Made by a program: the position numbers and the translations under genes. This document shows positions 1-8,199 of a stretch of DNA of 64,000 bases, one piece after another. The notes below the pieces were generated by a model. The model was not told the origin of the DNA and made no database searches. It was given only the letters and a program-made list of their open reading frames with translations. The DNA lies in contig NZ_KQ947984.1 in the NCBI RefSeq assembly GCF_001513975.1, forward strand, positions 62,001 through 126,000. The letters are read 5' to 3'. Each line of letters begins with the position of its first letter. Position 1 is the stretch's first letter. Source of the stretch: Streptomyces curacoi (lineage in GTDB: Bacteria > Actinomycetota > Actinomycetes > Streptomycetales > Streptomycetaceae).

Positions 1-572
1 AGGGCGCCAGGTTCGTCTACGTCAAGGCGACCGAGTCCCACACCTACCGCAACCCGTACTTCAACCAGCAGTACAACGGCTCCCGCAACGTGGGCCTGTT
101 CCGCGGCGCGTACCACTTCGCGCTGCCGAACAAGTCGTCGGGCAAGACGCAGGCGCAGCACTTCGTGCGCAACGGCGGCGGCTGGACGCCGGACGGCTGG
201 ACCCTGCCGCCCGCGCTCGACATCGAGTACAACCCGTACAGCAAGCACAAGTGCTACGGGCTGAGCAAGGCGAAGATGGTCGGCTGGATCCAGTCCTTCA
301 GCAACGAGGTGAAGCGGCTCACCGGCCGCCGTCCGGTGATCTACACGACCACCCACTGGTGGAACACCTGCACCGGCGCCAGCCGCGCCTTCGCCGCCAA
401 TCACGCACTGTGGACAGCCCGCTACGACTCCGCGACCGCGGGAGCGCTGCCGGCCGGATGGCAGTTCTGGACCATCTGGCAGTACGACAACGGCAGCGGC
501 AGCCTGCCGGGTGACCAGAATCTCTTCAACGGGTCCATGACCCAGCTGAGGAAGTTCGCCCGGGGCCACTAG
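1..572 (+). CDS. GH25 family lysozyme, C-terminal part (5' end outside window)
   Basis: The open frame enters from the left edge (codons start at base 3) and ends at TAG 570-572, so only the last ~190 residues are present. GH25 muramidases cleave the glycan strand of peptidoglycan and are usually exported. Visible family features are the strand with the acidic pair (PALDIEYNPY), the segment RPVIYTTTHWW and the C-terminal aromatic run WQFWTIWQYDNGSG, all in the expected order for this TIM-barrel fold. The signal peptide, if any, lies outside the window. No gene lies downstream on the same strand for 160 bases, and a Pho-like box follows, so this looks like the end of its own transcription unit. 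Confidence 0.85.
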   Translation, partial: GARFVYVKATESHTYRNPYFNQQYNGSRNVGLFRGAYHFALPNKSSGKTQAQHFVRNGGGWTPDGWTLPPALDIEYNPYSKHKCYGLSKAKMVGWIQSFSNEVKRLTGRRPVIYTTTHWWNTCTGASRAFAANHALWTARYDSATAGALPAGWQFWTIWQYDNGSGSLPGDQNLFNGSMTQLRKFARGH

Positions 573-666
573 CCCTGCGGCGCCTGGGCCGTGCGCTGCC
601 CGGCGGTACGGGAGCCTCCGCCCATTGGAGAAACCCTGCCTCCCGGACACCGCGCGGCCTGCCCCA

Positions 667-707
667 GTTCACCTTCCGTTCACTCAGGTTACCTACGTTC
701 AGACAGC
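667..707 (+). promoter_or_regulatory. Probable PhoP-binding box (PHO box) of the phosphate transporter
   Basis: Two adjacent 11-nt units begin GTTCACC (667-677) and GTTCACT (678-688), followed by the looser copies GTTACCT (688) and GTTCAGA (697). Direct 11-nt repeats of GTTCACC are the known PhoP operator of Streptomyces. The array ends about 29 bases before the transporter start, where it could overlap the core promoter. PhoP control is inferred from the motif, not shown. Confidence 0.65.
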
Positions 708-735
708 CAATGACCTCGAACGATTGCCTGGGTAA

Positions 736-1971
736 ATGGAAAACTTCTCGCTGATCCTCGCGATTGTGGTGGTAACCGCACTCGCGTTCGATTTCACGAA
801 CGGTTTCCACGACACCGCCAACGCGATGGCCACGACCATCTCGACCGGTGCGCTCAAGCCCAAGGTCGCGGTGGCCATGTCCGCCGTGCTGAACCTTGTA
901 GGCGCTTTCCTCTCCGTGGAGGTCGCGAACACGATCTCCAAAGGTCTCGTCGACGAGAGCGGCATCCGTCCCGAGGTCATCTTCGCCGCGCTGGTCGGCG
1001 CGATCCTCTGGAATCTGCTGACCTGGCTGGTGGGCCTGCCCTCCAGCTCCTCGCACGCCCTCATGGGCGGTCTGATCGGCGCCACCATCGCCTCGGCCGG
1101 CCTCGGCGCGGTCCACGGCGACGTGCTCGTCACCAAGGTGCTGATCCCGGCGATCGCCGCCCCGCTGGTCGCGGGCCTCGCCGCGATGCTGGCCACGCGG
1201 CTGACGTACTCCCTGGGCAAGAAGGCCGACGGTCAGGCCTCGGCGAAGGGCTACCGCGCCGGCCAGATCGCCTCGGCCGGTCTGGTCTCCCTCGCCCACG
1301 GCACGAACGACGCGCAGAAGACGATGGGCATCATCACCCTCGCCCTGGTCGCCGGCGGCACCCTCGCCCCCGACTCCGACCCGCCCATGTGGGTCATCCT
1401 CTCCGCGGGCGTCGCCATCGCGCTCGGCACCTACCTCGGCGGCTGGCGCATCATCCGCACCATGGGCAAGGGCCTGACCGACCTCCAGCCGCAGCAGGGC
1501 TTCGCCGCCCAGACCAGCGCGGCCACGGTCATCCTGGCCTCCTCCCACCTGGGCTTCTCCCTCTCCACCACGCACTCCGTCTCCGGTTCGGTGATGGGCG
1601 CGGGCCTGGGCCGCAAGGGCGGCGTGGTCCGCTGGTCGACGGCCACCCGGATGTTCGTCGCCTGGGGCCTCACGCTCCCGGCCGCCGCCCTGGTCGGAGC
1701 GCTCGCGGAGTATGTGACGGGCTTCGGCGACTGGGGTACGGCCCTCGTCGCGGTCTTCCTGGTCAGCTCCAGCGCCGCGATCTGGAAGATCTCCCGCCGC
1801 GAGATCGTCGACCACACGAACGTCAACGAGACCGACGAGCCGGCCGGCGTGGTGACCACGGCCATGGCCGCCGTGACCCCGCCCCCGGCGGGCACGGTGA
1901 CCGAGGACCTCACGGCCACGATCCCGGCCCCCGCGACCGAACCGGCGGCCACGCCGGCCACCCCGGTCTGA
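736..1971 (+). CDS. pitA: Inorganic phosphate transporter, PiT family
   Basis: A 411-residue polytopic membrane protein that should import phosphate, in this family as a metal-phosphate/proton symport. The duplicated PiT signature is clear: residues ~17-40 contain FDFTNGFHDTANAMATTIS and the second half has SLAHGTNDAQKTMGII. About ten hydrophobic segments are present, and the C-terminus is a Pro/Ala/Thr-rich cytosolic tail. The ATG at 736 gives the usual N-terminus, but the ribosome site is poor. A PHO-box-like repeat lies just upstream and a 73-residue membrane protein follows 34 bases downstream, the arrangement I recall for S. coelicolor pitH2. Low-affinity transporters of this type can be repressed rather than induced by PhoP; the sequence does not decide which. 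Confidence 0.93.
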   Translation: MENFSLILAIVVVTALAFDFTNGFHDTANAMATTISTGALKPKVAVAMSAVLNLVGAFLSVEVANTISKGLVDESGIRPEVIFAALVGAILWNLLTWLVGLPSSSSHALMGGLIGATIASAGLGAVHGDVLVTKVLIPAIAAPLVAGLAAMLATRLTYSLGKKADGQASAKGYRAGQIASAGLVSLAHGTNDAQKTMGIITLALVAGGTLAPDSDPPMWVILSAGVAIALGTYLGGWRIIRTMGKGLTDLQPQQGFAAQTSAATVILASSHLGFSLSTTHSVSGSVMGAGLGRKGGVVRWSTATRMFVAWGLTLPAAALVGALAEYVTGFGDWGTALVAVFLVSSSAAIWKISRREIVDHTNVNETDEPAGVVTTAMAAVTPPPAGTVTEDLTATIPAPATEPAATPATPV

Positions 1972-2005
1972 GCCCCGCCCACCCGGTAACGAAGGAAGCA
2001 GCAGC

Positions 2006-2227
2006 ATGAAGATCGACTGGGCGGCTCTCGGCTCCGTCTTCGGAGTCAGTCTCGTGGTCACCGTGGCCCTGGTGGGCCTGTTCACCCTCGGCATCGCGGG
2101 CCTGTCCCGCCAGGAGAAGGCCTCGGCACAGGGCGGCTCGGCCGCGCTCGCGGTCACCGGCGCGTACGCGTGCTTCGCGGCGTGTGCGGCGGCTGTGGGG
2201 TACGGGATCTATCTGATCGTGGCCTGA
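2006..2227 (+). CDS. Small membrane protein paired with the phosphate transporter
   Basis: A 73-residue protein with two hydrophobic segments (residues ~7-30 and ~45-70) and a short charged loop between them (LSRQEKASAQGG). The ATG is preceded by a purine-rich ribosome site (GAAGGAAG). It lies 34 bases after the PiT gene on the same strand and ends just before a strong terminator, so the two are almost certainly one transcription unit. Its constant linkage suggests an accessory role in phosphate transport, but no catalytic motif is visible. The function is inferred from context only. Confidence 0.75.
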   Translation: MKIDWAALGSVFGVSLVVTVALVGLFTLGIAGLSRQEKASAQGGSAALAVTGAYACFAACAAAVGYGIYLIVA

Positions 2228-2253
2228 CCGACGAGGTCCGACGTACGGCACGC

Positions 2254-2295
2254 ACCGGGCGGGTGCGGGGACGGTGTTCCCCGGACCCGCCCGGT
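2254..2295. terminator. Bidirectional hairpin terminator between pit operon and STAND protease
   Basis: A perfect 11-bp inverted repeat, ACCGGGCGGGT (2254-2264) with ACCCGCCCGGT (2285-2295), and inner GGGG/CCCC pairing. It lies between two convergent genes and can serve both. Confidence 0.8.
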
Positions 2296-2308
2296 CTGCG
2301 TTTCCGGG

Positions 2309-5300
2309 CTACCGCGGGCAGGGGGAGTCCGTCACCGCTCCGACGTCGTTGAGGATCCTCAGCTCCTCCGGGGTGTACGGGGTCCAGTGACGGCACAGGG
2401 TCCTGCGCCAGGCCTCGGCGTCCAGAGGGATGGTCAGTCGGGAATTGGCCTGGTGATAGGTGAGACGGCCCGCTGCCAAGCGAAGGTCCTCGGGGGCGGC
2501 CGTGAAAGGAAACGTGACATAGGGACCGTCCCGGTCCTCAGGTCGCCACAGCGCAAGGCTGTCGGTTCCGTTGCCGGTCAGCAGGGTTCCGTCATCCGCC
2601 AGCGCCGCCGCCGACACGTCTTCGTCCGCCTCGACGGCCGGTCCCAGGCGCTTGCCGGTTGCCACGTCCCACCGCTGAATGGTTCTGCCGTCCAGTCTCG
2701 TGGCGACCGTCCGTCCCCGTGGGCCGAACACGAACATCACCCCATACTCGTCCGCCACCGTGATGCCGGTGTTCCCGCGCACCCGCCCGGTGTCGATGTC
2801 CCAGACGACGACTTCGCCGCTGCTGTGGCCGATGAACACTTCGCTACGGTCTCCGGGACGGACTGCGATCCCCGTGCAGGGGTCGCTGAGAGCGTCGCAT
2901 GGATACTCGTCCAGGACCGAGTCCTCGTCCGATGCCACGTCGTATCGGATCAGTCGGTCGGACGTCTGGACGACCACCTCGCTGCCCTGGAGGGGAGCAA
3001 GGTCGACGAGGCCCGGAAAGGACCGCACACGCACCTTCCGCGGGCTGTCCGGATCACGGACGGAGACCTCGTCCGCGTCCTGCAGCACCAGGTGGTTGCC
3101 GTCCATGGTGAAGAACCCGTCGGCAACGCCCTCTTCGATTTCCTCCGCCGCCACCGGTTCCGCGTGGCTTTCCTCACCCCGGTGAGCCACCACCAGTTTC
3201 ACGTCGTCACCGTTGTTCACGACCTGCGCGCGGTACTCGCCTCCCGGGCTTCTGATGTACGAGTCATCCAGTAAGCCGGAAAAGGGCTCCAGGCTCGGCA
3301 GCGGCATGCTGCGCTCCTCCCGCGTCCGCACCACCAGAAGATCCGACCCGGCGGCCACCAGCAGGCGCGGGGCGGCCCCGTCCTCGTCGCCCGGGAGGAC
3401 GCCGACGGGCAGTTGCTCCTCCTCCCTGTCGGACGAGGGGACACCCGGCACGCGGTACCGCCTACCGGTCTCCACATCGACCACCTCGTACTGGCTCACC
3501 CGATGACTGACCGACTCCAACGCATAGCGCCCGGTGAGGTCTGAACGGTCCGCATTGACGGCCAGGAACCGCCGTCTCGCATCGCCGGGCGAGCCCGTCA
3601 GCCGGAGCTCATGCCAACCGTGCCCCTGGTCCACCACGACACCCCCGCCCCTGCGGGCGAGCCACTCGGCGTCCGCGATGGGGTGCGGGTTCGCGCCGGT
3701 CACCCGGTTCTGCACCCGTGCTTCCTTGACGTCCTCCTCGTCACGACTGAGATAGACCACGTCCCTTCCCTCCCCGACCAGCGCGGCGTCGGACGCCTCC
3801 GAACCACTCGGCAGCCCCCGCTGTGACGCCTTCTCCGCCTTTCCTGTGCGGCTCCGCCAGACCTGGACGTGGGAGCTGTGCGCAGTCTCTTCGTCGGTGA
3901 GATGGTCGGCCGCGAGGCGGAGCAGCAGTCGGCCGCTGTCCGAGAAGTCGAGGGCCACCGTCGCGGGCTTGTGCTCGGTGCCCAGCACCGGCTGCGGGCT
4001 GGTCCACAGGAGTTCCTCGGCGCGTACGTCGTAGCAGTGGAGCGTCCCGTCGGTGGTCACCACGGCCAGCAGCTCGCCGTCATCGCTCAGCTCGGCGTGA
4101 TCGGGTGGTCCCCCGGTCAGTCCCGGCACCTGCCACGGGCTCGGCCGCCCGTCGGCGAGACCCGTCCACACCCGGGCGTGCGGGACGCCGTCCAGCCCGG
4201 CGGACGCGGTCACTACCGTGGAGCCGTCGGGGGTGACGTCGATGCTCCGGATGAGCTCGGACCCTTCCCCCGCATGCCCGGAGACCACCGACATACCGCC
4301 GAGATAGGCCTGGAGCAGCGCCTGCCGGGCCTCCTTGCCGGGATCGGTGTGCCACGCGGCCACGGACAGCCGCGCGGCCATGCCCGGATCGGTCGCCGCC
4401 AGCCGGACGGCCTCCTCCGTCAGCCGCCGGGACGCCATGGTCCGCACCCGCTCCTCCACGGCCAGCTGCCCGCGCCACGTCAGCACCGCGAGATAGCCGG
4501 CCAGCAGCGCCAGTACGACCATCACCGCCGTAGCCGCCCGCCAGCGCCGCAGTGCGCGTTGCTGGTGGCGGCGGCTCAGCTCGACGTAGTCCCGCTCGGC
4601 CTGGGTGATGTCGTCGCGGTGGTCCGGCTCCCCGAGCCGCTCCAGTGACGTGGCCAGCATCGTCCCACGCAGCAGCGCGCCCGGTTCCTCCCCCGTCTCC
4701 TTCCAGTGGGCGAGTGCCTGCAACAGGCGTTCCTGCCAGGCCCGGAAGGCGCGGGAATCGTCCAGCCACTCCCCCAGCAGGTCCCAGCGGCGCACCAGTT
4801 CCTCGTGGGCGAGGTCGACGATGGGGTCGTCGTCGGGACCGTGGGTGATGCGGATGAAGCGGGTGTGCGTGGCCAGGGCCTCGGCAACGGCCCGGAGGTC
4901 CGGCGGCAGGGGCGCGAGGCGTACCGGCTTGCGGGTGAAGCCGCCCGCGTCGTCGGGGCGGGCGAGTTGGGTGAACAGACGGCGGACCGGCGCCTCGCCA
5001 TACGCGTCGATGACCTCGCCGACCCGCTGCTCGGCGTGGGCGGACAGGGCTCCGGCGACACCGCCCAGGGCCTCGTAGCCGGAGTGGGTGAGGCGGATGC
5101 CCTTCTCGTGCCCCCAGAGTTCCGTGAGGGCGAACTCCACGAGGGGCAGATGGCCCGGTTCGTCCTCGGCGTCGTCGACGATGCGTTCGGCCAGGCCGGT
5201 GTCGAGGGTGAGGCCGGGGACACGGGCCGCGGGGCCCTCGACGGCACGCAGGAGGCCGGCTCGGTCGAGGGGCGCGACCACTTGGGCGCAGTCGCTGAGG

Positions 5301-6766
5301 ACGCGGGCGGTGCCGGGGTCGGCGAGGTCGTCCAGGCATGACGAGCGCAGCGTGGCGAGGACGCGCAGCTGCCGTCCGTCGGCCGGGACCGAGACCATGC
5401 CGGCCATCAGGGCCAGCAGGGCGCGGGCGGTGGCCGGTTCGGCGGCGACGGTCTCCTCCAGCTGGTTGAGGAAGAAGACGTGGCCGCGCGGGCCGCAGTG
5501 GTCGAGCAGACGTCGTCCGAGTTCGGCGGGGGTCATGCCGTCGGCGGAGTCCAGCAGATCGGCCAGGGCGAGCGCGGCGCGCTCCTGCTCGACGACGGCC
5601 AGGGCGTTGCCGGGCACGGCGGGCCCGGCGGGCGCGGGATCCTCCGACGCGAAGTCAGCGGCGGACCGGGGCACAACACCCGACACGGACGCCGAGCCCG
5701 ACTCAGAACGAGGACCCGGCACCGCCCCAGGCCCCAAAGCAGACCCAGGCGCGGCAGAAGCGCCCCCGCCCGGCCCCACGAAAGCACCCCCGCCCGCCCC
5801 CGAAGAAGCGCCCTCACCCGCCCCCACGGCTGCCACCGCCCCCGCCTCCAGCACCCCCACCACCGCCCGAGCCACCGTCACCGACGCCCGCGTACCCGGC
5901 AGTGGGCGGATCTCGGAGACGGTGAACCCCTCGGCCCTCAGGCGGGGCAGGACCCCCGCCCGCACCAGGGAGGTCTTCCCGCTGCCGGACGGGCCGACGA
6001 CCGGCACCACCAGGTGCCGGTCGACCGCGTCGAGGAGCCGGCGGGTCTCCTCCTCGCGGCCGAAGAAGTACTCGGCGTCCTCCTCGCGGAAGGCGTCGAG
6101 TCCTCGATAGGGGCAACGGCGCTCGCCGGGCAGGAGGTCCAGGAGGGCGGCGGCCGGGATCAGATACGACGTCACCGCCGAGGCACCGCGGTCGGTCGCG
6201 ACCGTCATGCCGATGACCGCGCCCAGGTTGTCGTCCCAGACCGGGGCCCCGCTGCATCCGGGGCCGATGCGGTGGGCCGGGCCGTCCGTCTCCATCGAGA
6301 TCCAGCCCTGGCCGACCGCGCCGAGCAGCCGTCCACCGATCCAGGCACCGTGCTCGGCGCTGGCGGGGAACCCGAGGACGCGGAACCGGTGTTGCCAGAC
6401 GTCACCGGCGGCCCCGAGACGCACCGCGCCGGCGGGTGCGCCTTCCGGCAGCCGCAGCAGTGCGATGTCCCCGCTGCCGTCCTCGGCCACGGGCCGCCAG
6501 GCCGACACCGACGCCTCGTATCTCACCGCGCCCGGCCGCAGCGGGAACTCCACGGTCACCGCCGACGCGGGCGGCGTCGACGAACTCGCGTCGGTGTGCA
6601 GCGCGTCGGCGACGACATGGGCGCAGGTGGCCACCGTGCCGGGCGCCAGCAGGAACCCGGTCCCGACGGGCCGCCCGTCGCCGCCGCACACCCGTACCAC
6701 CGTCGCGCCGAGATCCTCCAGGAAGCCCGCCGATTCCCCCGGTGCTCCAGCTTCGTCAATGTTCAT
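2309..6766 (-). CDS. Trypsin-like protease / STAND NTPase / WD40 repeat protein
   Basis: A 1485-residue multidomain protein. Residues ~20-210 form a trypsin-like serine protease with the full triad visible: His50 in CAHVV, Asp100 in SGDIALL and Ser172 in GPGCSGAPVW. A STAND-type NTPase follows (entry motif CPYRGLDAFREEDAEYFFGR at ~218, Walker A GPSGSGKTS at 258-266). It is interrupted at ~295-390 by a Gly/Ala/Ser/Pro-rich insert. A single membrane span lies at ~743-765, and the remaining ~700 residues are WD40-like beta-propeller repeats. I chose the ATG at 6766 because it follows GGGGAACTCC; the frame stays open to 6850, but that stretch looks regulatory. Such proteins act as ligand-triggered switches, some in antiviral defence or cell death. 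Here the trigger and the protease substrate are unknown. Confidence 0.88.
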   Translation of the reverse strand: MNIDEAGAPGESAGFLEDLGATVVRVCGGDGRPVGTGFLLAPGTVATCAHVVADALHTDASSSTPPASAVTVEFPLRPGAVRYEASVSAWRPVAEDGSGDIALLRLPEGAPAGAVRLGAAGDVWQHRFRVLGFPASAEHGAWIGGRLLGAVGQGWISMETDGPAHRIGPGCSGAPVWDDNLGAVIGMTVATDRGASAVTSYLIPAAALLDLLPGERRCPYRGLDAFREEDAEYFFGREEETRRLLDAVDRHLVVPVVGPSGSGKTSLVRAGVLPRLRAEGFTVSEIRPLPGTRASVTVARAVVGVLEAGAVAAVGAGEGASSGAGGGAFVGPGGGASAAPGSALGPGAVPGPRSESGSASVSGVVPRSAADFASEDPAPAGPAVPGNALAVVEQERAALALADLLDSADGMTPAELGRRLLDHCGPRGHVFFLNQLEETVAAEPATARALLALMAGMVSVPADGRQLRVLATLRSSCLDDLADPGTARVLSDCAQVVAPLDRAGLLRAVEGPAARVPGLTLDTGLAERIVDDAEDEPGHLPLVEFALTELWGHEKGIRLTHSGYEALGGVAGALSAHAEQRVGEVIDAYGEAPVRRLFTQLARPDDAGGFTRKPVRLAPLPPDLRAVAEALATHTRFIRITHGPDDDPIVDLAHEELVRRWDLLGEWLDDSRAFRAWQERLLQALAHWKETGEEPGALLRGTMLATSLERLGEPDHRDDITQAERDYVELSRRHQQRALRRWRAATAVMVVLALLAGYLAVLTWRGQLAVEERVRTMASRRLTEEAVRLAATDPGMAARLSVAAWHTDPGKEARQALLQAYLGGMSVVSGHAGEGSELIRSIDVTPDGSTVVTASAGLDGVPHARVWTGLADGRPSPWQVPGLTGGPPDHAELSDDGELLAVVTTDGTLHCYDVRAEELLWTSPQPVLGTEHKPATVALDFSDSGRLLLRLAADHLTDEETAHSSHVQVWRSRTGKAEKASQRGLPSGSEASDAALVGEGRDVVYLSRDEEDVKEARVQNRVTGANPHPIADAEWLARRGGGVVVDQGHGWHELRLTGSPGDARRRFLAVNADRSDLTGRYALESVSHRVSQYEVVDVETGRRYRVPGVPSSDREEEQLPVGVLPGDEDGAAPRLLVAAGSDLLVVRTREERSMPLPSLEPFSGLLDDSYIRSPGGEYRAQVVNNGDDVKLVVAHRGEESHAEPVAAEEIEEGVADGFFTMDGNHLVLQDADEVSVRDPDSPRKVRVRSFPGLVDLAPLQGSEVVVQTSDRLIRYDVASDEDSVLDEYPCDALSDPCTGIAVRPGDRSEVFIGHSSGEVVVWDIDTGRVRGNTGITVADEYGVMFVFGPRGRTVATRLDGRTIQRWDVATGKRLGPAVEADEDVSAAALADDGTLLTGNGTDSLALWRPEDRDGPYVTFPFTAAPEDLRLAAGRLTYHQANSRLTIPLDAEAWRRTLCRHWTPYTPEELRILNDVGAVTDSPCPR

Positions 6767-6787
6767 ACGGTTTAGTGGAGTTCCCCA

Positions 6788-6820
6788 TATCTCGGATATC
6801 TCGTAGTACTTCGTACCTCG
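6788..6820 (-). promoter_or_regulatory. Four CGARRTA direct repeats upstream of the STAND protease gene
   Basis: Read on the minus strand, the motif CGARRTA occurs four times within 33 bases (ends at 6820, 6813, 6803 and 6794), spaced 7 to 10 bases apart, 22-54 bases ahead of the chosen start. The stretch is markedly richer in A/T than its surroundings. This is what a multi-site operator or activator array looks like. No known regulator motif is recognised. Confidence 0.45.
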
Positions 6821-6984
6821 TATTGGAGGGGGCGCCGCCTCCCGCCGCAACCGGCTTCACGGAACGCCACCCGCCACGGGGAATTCGCCCGGAGTCGGTC
6901 CGCCGGGCCCGGGCGGCGTGCTAGCGGGTGTCGCCATGTGGGGTTCTGCACACTCCCCCGCCGCAGGTCAACAGCAAGTTGACG

Positions 6985-7125
6985 CCCCTTCCAACCCCGT
7001 GGTGGACTGCCGGAGCCATGTACGGCGGCAGGAGAGGAAGCCGGTGCGAGTCCGGCGCGGTCCCGCCACTGTCACCGGGGTAGAAAGCCCCGGGAGCCAG
7101 GAACTCTCACCGCCGGTCTCGTCGA
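6985..7125 (+). ncRNA. Cobalamin riboswitch
   Basis: The conserved core GGAAGCCGGTGCGAGTCCGG with CGCGGTCCCGCCACTGT lies at ~7035-7072, and a B12-box-like GAGCCAGGAACTCTC at ~7094-7108. Both appear in the order and spacing of adenosylcobalamin riboswitches. It precedes a 17-kb cobalamin biosynthesis operon on the same strand, the classical feedback arrangement. A stem GTCAAC/GTTGAC at ~6967-6983 sits just before it. About 100 bases separate the box from the cobD start and contain a small hairpin (CCGAC/GTCGG near 7208-7218) close to the start, which may form the expression platform. The outer boundaries are approximate. Confidence 0.9.
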
Positions 7126-7227
7126 ACCAGGGCGTGGACACCCTGAGTGAGGACATAACGCGATGCTCGCCTGCCGATCGAGATGCAGTGTCGGACCCTC
7201 GTCTGAACCGACGGTCGGCTGACCCCG

Positions 7228-8199
7228 ATGCGTGCCGATCGCGTCTTCGCGTACGGCGCCGCCGCCGGACTTTTCGGTGATCTGCTGCTCGGCGACCCTC
7301 GCCGGGGGCATCCGGTCGCCGTGTTCGGGCGGGCCGCCGGGGCCGTGGAACGGGTGTTGTGGCGGGACCATCGCGGGTGGGGCCTGCTGCACACCGCCGT
7401 GTGCGCGGGGAGTGCGGTGGCGCTCGGCGCCGCGGCGCAGCACGTCGTACGTCCGTCCCGTACCGCCTCCGTCGCGCTGACCGCCGCCGCCACCTGGGCC
7501 GTTGTCGGCGGGACCTCGCTCGTGCGCGAGGCGCGGGTCATCGGGCGTGCCCTTGAGGCGGGGGACGTCGAGCGGGCCAGGGACCGGCTGCCGCATCTGT
7601 GCGGGCGGGATCCGCAGGCGCTGGACGCCGACGGGATCGCCCGGGCCGTCGTCGAGTCCGTCGCCGAGAACACCTCCGACGCGGTCGTGGGGGCACTGGT
7701 GTGGGGGGCCGTCGGCGGGGTGCCGGGGCTCGTCGGGTTCCGGGCGGTGAACACGCTGGACGCCATGGTGGGGCACAAGTCGCCCAAGTACCGGCGCTAC
7801 GGATGGGCTTCGGCGCGCCTGGACGACTTGGCGGGCTGGCCGGGCGCGCGGCTGACCGCCGTGCTGGCCGCCGTCGCGGGCGGTGACCCCCGGGGTGCCG
7901 TACGGGCCTGGCGTGCCGATGCCGGCCGGCACCCGAGCCCCAACGCCGGGCCCGTCGAGGCCTCGTTCGCGGGTGCCCTCGGGGTGCGGCTGGGCGGGAC
8001 GCTGTCGTACGGCGGGCGGGTGGAGCACCGGCCCGTGCTGAACGGGGCGACCGGACGTGCCGTTCAGGTCGCGGACATCGAACGTGCCGTACGGCTTTCG
8101 CGCCGCGTGAGCTGGCTCGCGCTGGGCGTGTGCGCCGGCGCGCGGCTACTCACGAGCGATCGCTTCAAGAATCGCTTCAAGAGAGGACGTACGTCATGA
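7228..8199 (+). CDS. cobD: Adenosylcobinamide-phosphate synthase (CobD/CbiB)
   Basis: A 323-residue integral membrane protein of the CobD/CbiB family, which attaches the aminopropanol arm to adenosylcobyric acid. Family hallmarks include the start MRADRVFAYGAAAGLFGDLL, GDPRRGHPVAVFGR, the DAVVGALVWGAVGGVPG loop and NTLDAMVGHKSPKYRRYGWASARLDD. It is the first gene behind the cobalamin riboswitch. The stop overlaps the next start by 4 bp, coupling it to cobQ. The ribosome site before ATG 7228 is weak, which fits riboswitch control of initiation. Just before the stop is a short direct repeat of TCGCTTCAAGA. Confidence 0.93.
   Translation: MRADRVFAYGAAAGLFGDLLLGDPRRGHPVAVFGRAAGAVERVLWRDHRGWGLLHTAVCAGSAVALGAAAQHVVRPSRTASVALTAAATWAVVGGTSLVREARVIGRALEAGDVERARDRLPHLCGRDPQALDADGIARAVVESVAENTSDAVVGALVWGAVGGVPGLVGFRAVNTLDAMVGHKSPKYRRYGWASARLDDLAGWPGARLTAVLAAVAGGDPRGAVRAWRADAGRHPSPNAGPVEASFAGALGVRLGGTLSYGGRVEHRPVLNGATGRAVQVADIERAVRLSRRVSWLALGVCAGARLLTSDRFKNRFKRGRTS

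Noticed and set aside
526..2157. Long minus-strand open frame opposite the phosphate transporter gene (543 codons)
   Set aside because: It has an Arg/Gly/Asp-rich composition typical of antisense frames in high-GC DNA and no recognisable domain; the plus strand encodes a clear PiT transporter.
6767..6850. Upstream start for the STAND protease at 6850
   Set aside because: The added 28 residues have no similarity to a protease N-terminus, the DNA carries repeated motifs and is A/T-richer, and a ribosome site precedes ATG 6766.
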